Both the position numbers and the translations under genes were made by a program. A DNA stretch of 64,000 nucleotides, from the NCBI GenBank assembly GCA_003439945.1, contig QVRM01002086.1:102501-166500 (forward strand), given 5' to 3'. Positions 56,671-64,000 of the stretch are shown here, one piece after another. The notes beneath the pieces were generated by a model. That model was not told where the DNA came from and did not search any database. It saw nothing but the letters and a program-made list of their open reading frames with translations. Source of the DNA: Dermanyssus gallinae. Lineage: Eukaryota > Arthropoda > Arachnida > Mesostigmata > Dermanyssidae. The stretch's first letter is position 1; each line of letters starts with the position of its first letter.

Positions 56671-58300
56671 GCTAGCATTTGGAGCTGCTTCAGCAAGCGT
56701 GTATCTGAGACACTTGCATACCTTAGCAATAACTGCCTTACTAATTTTATCAGCCCCCCCCCCTCCCCCTAAGGTCTTAAAGGCAAAAGATCTTACATAT
56801 ATATAAACAAATATATACATATATATGTGTACGTAAAGGCGTGCGACCCGAGTTGCTTTAATGTTTGCGGTTGCTTGCTATCGACCACTATATGATCAAG
56901 CAGTACTTCCCTAGCCTAGACAACGTTGATGACAGGAGCTAGAAGCTCTTGTAGTAAAGGTTTGCCGCCACATCAACGGGCTGCCGTAGACTCGTTTTCG
57001 TTCTAAGCCCGGTGCGTCCCTAAGTGAACGGTCTTGAACCCTTTGACGAATACGGACTTGAGCCGCCTGAGTGTGTGGAGATGTTGTAGCTTCTGGCCGG
57101 GTTTGGTATCCAACTTTTGATATCCACTCCTGCCAAACCTTGGTAGGCCGAAGTAACACCGATACGTCCAGCAGCACAATCGTTTCCAATATTGCTATTA
57201 CTATAGGGAAATACGTTACAAAAATGTGTCCAGGATAGTTTCGCAAAAGCTTGGGCTCGAGAATCGTGCCATAATACCAAGGCGGTTTAAAGTCTGTTGG
57301 CCGATTAATTTGGTGATCTTTGGTTGTTCGTTTGATCGCTAAAGTGCAGTAATTTAAGCACCAGTAGTATTAAGAACAAAATGGTACATGCAGTGTCTCG
57401 GCCGTCGTCGTCATTGGCTTACAATAGGGTCGCAAAGCGCGTAGCTAGTTCGTAAATGCGACCCATCATGTATTCTGTCCTCCACGCTCACGTTATGCCA
57501 GAGGGGGACAGATGGTGGCCTAGAAAATAAAACATCCTCCTATAAATGTTTGTCGATTTGATACGTGTTTATTTATGCATTAATATATTGGCAATCCGGT
57601 CGAATAGTTCAGTTGTGATTAGCTCTTATATTTATGACTTGTAATTATCTTAAGCAGAACATCTGGATAATAATAAATTACATAAACTGATGTACGCTTT
57701 CTCCGAACCTGCTTTGCTATTTGTGGCGTCTCGGTAAATTGTTTTCCTTTGCTTCGAGAATAATTCACATTTTATTTTTAGCTAAATATGTTTTACAGCT
57801 ACTAAACGATATACCTTATACAATAGATACTTGGTGGTGCTATAAACGGTGTTGTTTTTTAATTATTTTATTGACATTCATTTTTATTACCATTGATTGG
57901 CTAATTTATTTGCTTGGCATGCATACGTATATACACATGTCACCCTTTTATATCAGGCGAGTTTAGAGCGGCAGCATATAACTAGGCATATGACATTTAA
58001 CCAAGCTTTTTTGAACGACTACTTTGGTTGCGTATGTATCGCACCGGGATTAAACTTCAGCACGACTACTTGTGTCAGAGTCATCACTCAAATGTTCCAG
58101 TCTACCCTGCCGGCCTATATATATATATATGAAAACGGAGATAGAGAGAGCAAAGAGATGACAGTCTTTCGACGAGACGATGCAACTTCAACGAGCATCG
58201 CGTGATTCAGACTCTCTTTACCACAATTCTCCGCACGACTCGATGACTGTGGCGTTACAGAATAAAGACTGCTGAAGAACAGATAAAGGGGTCGATGCAG
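56671..58300. other. Gene-less stretch
   Basis: C-rich run at 56754-56768 and short TA tracts. Overlapping - strand frames at 56911-57280 (111 and 86 codons) are unrecognised. 57550-57960 is AT-rich. Confidence 0.45.
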
Positions 58301-58900
58301 ATAGCCAGGCGTAACGGGGGCAACAACCCCAGGCTACTTCAGTATTGCGTCGTCGTCGTCGTCGTCGCTATGGTCGCCGTGACGGTGCCACAGTCAGACA
58401 ACTGAACTTCTGGAAGAACTTCAAAGTGCTTCATGATGTTCTTCGTCGTCTTGTTTCTTCCCCTTTCTTGCGGGCTTCTTCTTGCTTCTGTTCCCTTCTG
58501 CCAGTTCTCTAGGCACCGCCGCTGGCTGGCAGGCTTGACTTCGACGATCGGAAGTTTTGCAGTTTCGCCCCGAACGACACCCCCCAAACACCCCGCTGTG
58601 GAGGGAAATGGAATGCACAAACACACACAGTTCACGTCGCAGTGTCATTGAGAACGACGCGATTGTTTGCGGCGGTTAACATTTGGCGACATTGTGGCTG
58701 CGTGCTGCTGGCTTGACCCTACGCTGGGCAACTCAAAGTGCTGACTGATGTGCATCATGGACCGAGGGCGGAGTATTAGCGTCGAATACGAGTAGTAGTC
58801 GTAGTAGTAGTAGTAGTAGTAGTAGTGGTAATAGCGTAATGACGGTTTACAAACACTCGCCATGCAAAAAAACAACAACGAAAATTCAATGTAATCATGA
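58301..58900. other. Low-complexity stretch
   Basis: CGTCGTCGTCGTCGTCG at about 58351-58367 and GTAGTAGTAGTAGTAGTAG at about 58802-58825. No gene supported. Confidence 0.5.
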
Positions 58901-59330
58901 ACAACAGCGACGACTACATCGCGTGGCTGCCAACAGGGGCTGAAACCGCAATATGGCGAAGATCGTAAAAACAACGACAAAAACAGTACCAACAACAACA
59001 ACAACAAGCGCGCCAGCACCCACAACAGTAACAACGGCAACGGTAGCAATACCAGCAGAGGCAATGACAACAACTGCAGCAGCGGCAACCGTAACAGCAA
59101 CAACAACAACAACAGCGGCAAAAGCGTCAACACCGGCAAAAACAACAACAGCGCCAATAGTAAAAAAATAAGAGCTGCAACACTAACAACAATAACAGCC
59201 GCAGCAGCAGCAACAACAACAGCAACAACAACGACAACAACAACACGAACGACAGGGGCAACAGCAACAAAAACAACAACGACGACAGCAACAACAGAAA
59301 CCACAAAAACGTTGTTGTTGTTTTTGCTGT
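58901..59330. repeat. Long CAA/ACA trinucleotide-repeat island
   Basis: About 400 bp of ACAACAACA, AGCAGCAAC and CGACAACAA repeats, followed by (GTT)n at 59311-59322. It creates open frames on both strands (72 codons +, 232 codons -) made of Thr/Ala or Leu/Val runs. Confidence 0.85.
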
Positions 59331-60832
<1,502 letters not shown>

Positions 60833-61929
60833 CCTGTATATATTGTGGGAGAAAAGTAAGCGACCAGCGACGCAAAATCTACCTATATATCTCTCCATGT
60901 AGCTTCTCTCAATCTATCTATGTGTCTATCTACGTGTATACTACCATTATTGTAGTAAATAAACGTAAATAGACCCTGTCTGATTGGTTGGCACTCTGGC
61001 TGTCTTTCGAGCAACTAAGCTGAGGTATAGCCAAGCTGAGTAGGCCAAATCGATAAGTCAAACGAGGTGAAGAAATCCCAGCGCTGAAATTCCTGCTGAC
61101 GAGATATAACCACAGCAGAAACAACAACAACGACAAAAACAACAACAACAACAACAACAACAATAGTAACAGGAGCACCAAAAGAACCGCAGCGACAACA
61201 AGAACTACGATCACAAGGGCGAGGACGAGAACTGCATCACCGGCATCACCATTACCAGCCATGAGCCAGAACAAAAAACAAACGCAAAAGCTACGAAGCC
61301 TCGAGACGCCGCAACGCACTATTTTGGAACATCACCATCGGACGGACGGACAACCGACGTCGCCAATGGAGCCAACATGGAGCGACCCTACGGCGCTCGC
61401 GGCTGAAGATGCGTAGATGACTGCCTATGACTCTGAAGCACCAAACGAGGAAGGGAAACCGCGCATCCCTCTAATGGAACTCGCCAACAGCCGACAACAA
61501 TAGGGCCATCCAGAGACCGGACATATACACACACACACACGCAGCTACACACAGTACACGCATATGCTGTGGGTACCCTCTTCCAGTCAGCCAGCCACTC
61601 CGAGAAGCGGAGCTGAGAATATTCGCACAGTCTACTTTGCACACTTCTCCTAGCTATCTCTCGAAATACTCGCATATATGAAGATATGTATTTTATGGAC
61701 TATATATATATACATATATAGTAACCCAGAAGGGAAAAGTTCACGCAGCATACATGCCCCACACAGCATACTTGAGTCTATCTTGTATACACATGTCGTA
61801 AATTATTGCGGTTTTTATTATAATACGTTTTAACGTCACGCCCATTTACACGCGATTTTATAATGTTGTGCAATAACCTACTACTAGCAGTTAAAGAACA
61901 TTGCTTTACTTAACGTATTTGGCAAACTT
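60833..61929. other. Gene-less stretch with CAA repeats
   Basis: AACAACAACAACAACAACAA at about 61139-61162, and (CA)n at 61531-61542. Nothing else. Confidence 0.5.
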
Positions 61930-61930
61930 T

Positions 61931-61965
<35 letters not shown>

Positions 61966-62008
61966 ATATATGTATATATATATATGTATATATATATACA
62001 TATATACA
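61930..62008. repeat. (TA)n / TATG microsatellite
   Basis: TA array followed by TATATATGTATATATG-type units. Confidence 0.9.
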
Positions 62009-63414
62009 CATGTACTTATATTTTCTGCATAGCCTCGCTCTATTGCAAAAGCATTCCATTGTTTCAGCGGACGGCATCATCAGCACGTGCTGTTGTGTCT
62101 AGTGGGCGGCAGGCGCTGAGGCTGATCCACTGACGCGAGATCAGTGAAGCATGCTATGACTCGGCAGCATGTGTGCAGTCTTTTGTAACCATTTCGGAGG
62201 TCGTACGGACAAGGACAGCATTCTTAAAGGCCGCACATCCTCCAGACCTGTAACTGTGTATTAGAAGTCATAGACGTAGTGGTTGTAGTAGTAGCAGTAG
62301 TAGTAGTAGCCGCAGTATTCATCGTTGTAGTCGCAGTATTCATCGTTGTAGTCGCAATAGTGGAAATCCGAGAAACTGCTAGAGGACAGCGGTACACATC
62401 TGCGTGAGCCGATGAGCCTTGTTTTGGTATGATGCAGCGCCGATGTCGGCCCACGGCTATGGCCATCAAAATTGGGAACAAAAAGAACCTCTCTCTCTCT
62501 CTGATTGTCTTCAGGCGATGCTTGTTGCCTAACATCTTGATGTATAAGTGAGTCGCCAGTGTTTGTTAACAACGGCGGATCCTGCTGTCGTCATCGTCGT
62601 TGCTGCTGCTGGGGCGGCTACATCATCTCAGATAGACGATCGAGCAGCAGCAGCATCGTGTCCATCAGCTGAACTCGATTTGCTCCGGGATCGACATGAT
62701 CTTTAAGAGGGAGAAGTCCTGGAAGGGCTGCTGCCGCCGCCACCGCCACCGGCTGTCAGCCGCTACGCGCTTGGCGACAGGCTCATCGACCGCTGCTAGG
62801 AAGACATCATACCCAACCTGTCAACAAAGAACAGCGGCAAATAGCAGTACCGAAACAACGACCACTACCACCACCACAACAACAACAACAAAAACAGCTA
62901 CTTTGTTTGCAGAATGTTTCGTTCTTTTCACAAGCACAGACAGGCTTTGCTCGTTCATGCTTGGTCTCGCTGCTGTTGTTGTTACTGTTGTTGTTGTTGT
63001 TACTGTTGTTGTTGTTGTTGTTACTGTTCTTGTTATTACTGTTGTTGTTGTTCTTGTTGTCAGAGGGCACCGCAGGATCTTCGTGTTGGAAATATCCCGA
63101 TCGTTGCCTCCGCCTACGCGTGCACCCGTAGGCCACACGAACGTCGTCGCGTCATTGTGTAACATCGCAGCGGTGGAAATGGCGCAGAAAAGCCGTAAAC
63201 ATCATAATGTTAACATCAAGAAAACGCATAATAGCCACAACAACAAAAACGTGGTTCAAACAAACGCAGCCACAGCGGCAACAGTAATAGCAACAATGAA
63301 ATGAATGTTATAGAAACGCGAATCAAACTACAATCACTATACGACCGGCAATAAAGACAAACGTCTTGGCAAACACCAAAAACGCCATTAACAGTAACAG
63401 CGAGGAGAACGACG

Positions 63415-63445
<31 letters not shown>
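62009..63445. other. Gene-less low-complexity stretch
   Basis: GTAGTAGTAGTAG (62287-62310) with CGCAGTATTCATCGTTGTAG duplicated at 62311 and 62331, CAACAACAACAACAA at 62876-62893, (GTT)n blocks at 62972-63058, and CAACAACAACAACAACAACA at 63416-63445. Frames up to 202 codons are repeat-driven. Confidence 0.6.
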
Positions 63446-63446
63446 C

Positions 63447-63549
63447 GTTGTAGAGCTCGTTAAAGATAATATTTTTTCCAATGGAACATGGTTTCTGAGT
63501 AGTCTTGTATCGGAGTGAGAGCGCAATTACTACACTATGTGTGACACTA
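63447..63549 (+). repeat. Dispersed repeat A, second copy, left part
   Basis: TTGTAGAGCTCGTTAAAG to GTGACACTA, co-linear with 37475-37589. Confidence 0.65.
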
Positions 63550-63555
63550 TTATAT

Positions 63556-63931
63556 ATAAGTACCTCAAAATAATTACCTCACGACCACTCACAGCGCTCA
63601 AACCAACACAATCAGGCAAAGGCGTTTCATTACGATTATTTTGGTACCAAGTCTATGGCAATGCGAACCGTAATTGTGGAGTGATTACGATTTTCGGAGG
63701 ACATGTCGAGATTGAGTGCATGCATAAATGTCTAAGTGGCGACGTTCTCTACCGCCGACGTGTCGCGCAACAGCCGCAATGTCGCTACACAGTCATTTAT
63801 GCATGCACTCAATCCCGACATGCCCTCTGGAAAATCGTAATTACTCCGCAATCGCGGGTCGCACGTTTGCCTCAATATGCTAGTTTTGAGCGCTGTGAGT
63901 GGTCGTAAGGCAATGATTTTAAGATATTTGA
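63556..63931. mobile_element. Foldback/MITE-like hairpin element inserted in repeat A
   Basis: Near-continuous inverted repeat. ACGACCACTCACAGCGCTCA (63581-63600) is the exact complement of TGAGCGCTGTGAGTGGTCGT (63887-63906). ATTGAGTGCATGCATAAATG (63711-63730) is the exact complement of CATTTATGCATGCACTCAAT (63794-63813). GATTACGATTTTC pairs with GAAAATCGTAAT with one mismatch. Arms 63556-63745 and 63775-63931 differ mainly by about 37 nt present only in the left arm (about 63630-63667). The apparent 123-codon + frame over it is a by-product. No transposase. Confidence 0.8.
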
Positions 63932-63948
63932 TGTGAAAGCTAATTAAA

Positions 63949-64000
63949 TACCTTCATTTTTGCGAATTCTAAACGATAATGTCGCATCTTCTGGCCGGCG
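63949..64000 (+). repeat. Dispersed repeat A, second copy, right part (cut by window end)
   Basis: CATTTTTGCGAATTCTAAAC GATAATGTCGCATCTTCTGG is co-linear with 37611-37660, showing that the hairpin split this copy. Confidence 0.65.

Noticed and set aside
56911..57280. Two overlapping - strand frames (111 and 86 codons) near foldback and R2-like relics, checked as possible TE protein
   Set aside because: No motif matched any transposase, RT or gag-like pattern that I know.
62696..63304. 202-codon + frame across GTT and CAA repeats
   Set aside because: The Val/Thr runs are dictated by the repeats, other frames are equally open, and there is no domain.
63537..63908. 123-codon + frame at the window end
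   Set aside because: Lies almost entirely on the foldback hairpin, so its sequence is a by-product of the inverted repeat.

Overview
The window looks like a stretch of repeat-rich, gene-poor nuclear DNA from an invertebrate, most likely an arthropod. The reasons are an insect/arthropod-type mariner, LINE relics of several clades, very frequent (TA)n microsatellites, and many CAA/GTT, GAT and GA/CT low-complexity islands. A mite or tick would fit, but nothing in the sequence proves it. I found no convincing host protein gene. Most open frames are read-throughs of simple repeats, or short chance frames.

The one clearly intact coding system is a two-ORF non-LTR retrotransposon of CR1-like organisation at about 12.43-17.27 kb on the + strand. 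ORF1 (493 codons) has a PHD-type zinc finger, a short coiled-coil-like stretch and a degenerate esterase-like region. ORF2 (1002 codons, overlapping ORF1 by 208 nt in the -1 frame) has an APE-type endonuclease, a reverse transcriptase with a YADD core, and a Cys/His-rich C-terminus. A second DNA transposon, a 1.32-kb mariner (38152-39473), keeps both terminal inverted repeats and the DD34D triad, but a one-base deletion and a stop remove the end of its transposase.

The rest is a graveyard. Three dispersed fragments come from the same retroelement C-terminal (PD-(D/E)XK-like) module (6.3 kb -, 27.8 kb +, 34.6 kb +). There is an R2-type RLE endonuclease fragment (55.3-55.7 kb -), a frameshifted R1/I/Jockey-like RT (40.8-41.7 kb -), a smaller RT piece (45.0 kb -) and a degraded mariner-like transposase (25.1 kb +). 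Two kinds of long inverted-repeat (foldback/MITE-like) elements occur: one at 36.50-37.19 kb with extra single arms at 37.8 and 56.4 kb, and one at 63.56-63.93 kb nested inside a copy of another repeat that is also found uninterrupted at 37.47 kb.

Tandem repeats are the other main theme. They include a 26-bp minisatellite of about 33 units (32.2-33.07 kb) that is open in all three frames of the - strand, a 37-bp minisatellite (42.68-42.90 kb), a locus of (TA)n-separated duplications beside a tRNA-like sequence (43.74-44.47 kb), and more than 25 (TA)n arrays, several touching transposon ends. The regions at about 8.4-12, 18.3-19.6, 33-36.3, 48.3-51.6, 52.3-54.3 and 58.3-63.4 kb are richer in GC and trinucleotide repeats. 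They could be intronic or UTR sequence of an unseen gene, but I cannot show that.
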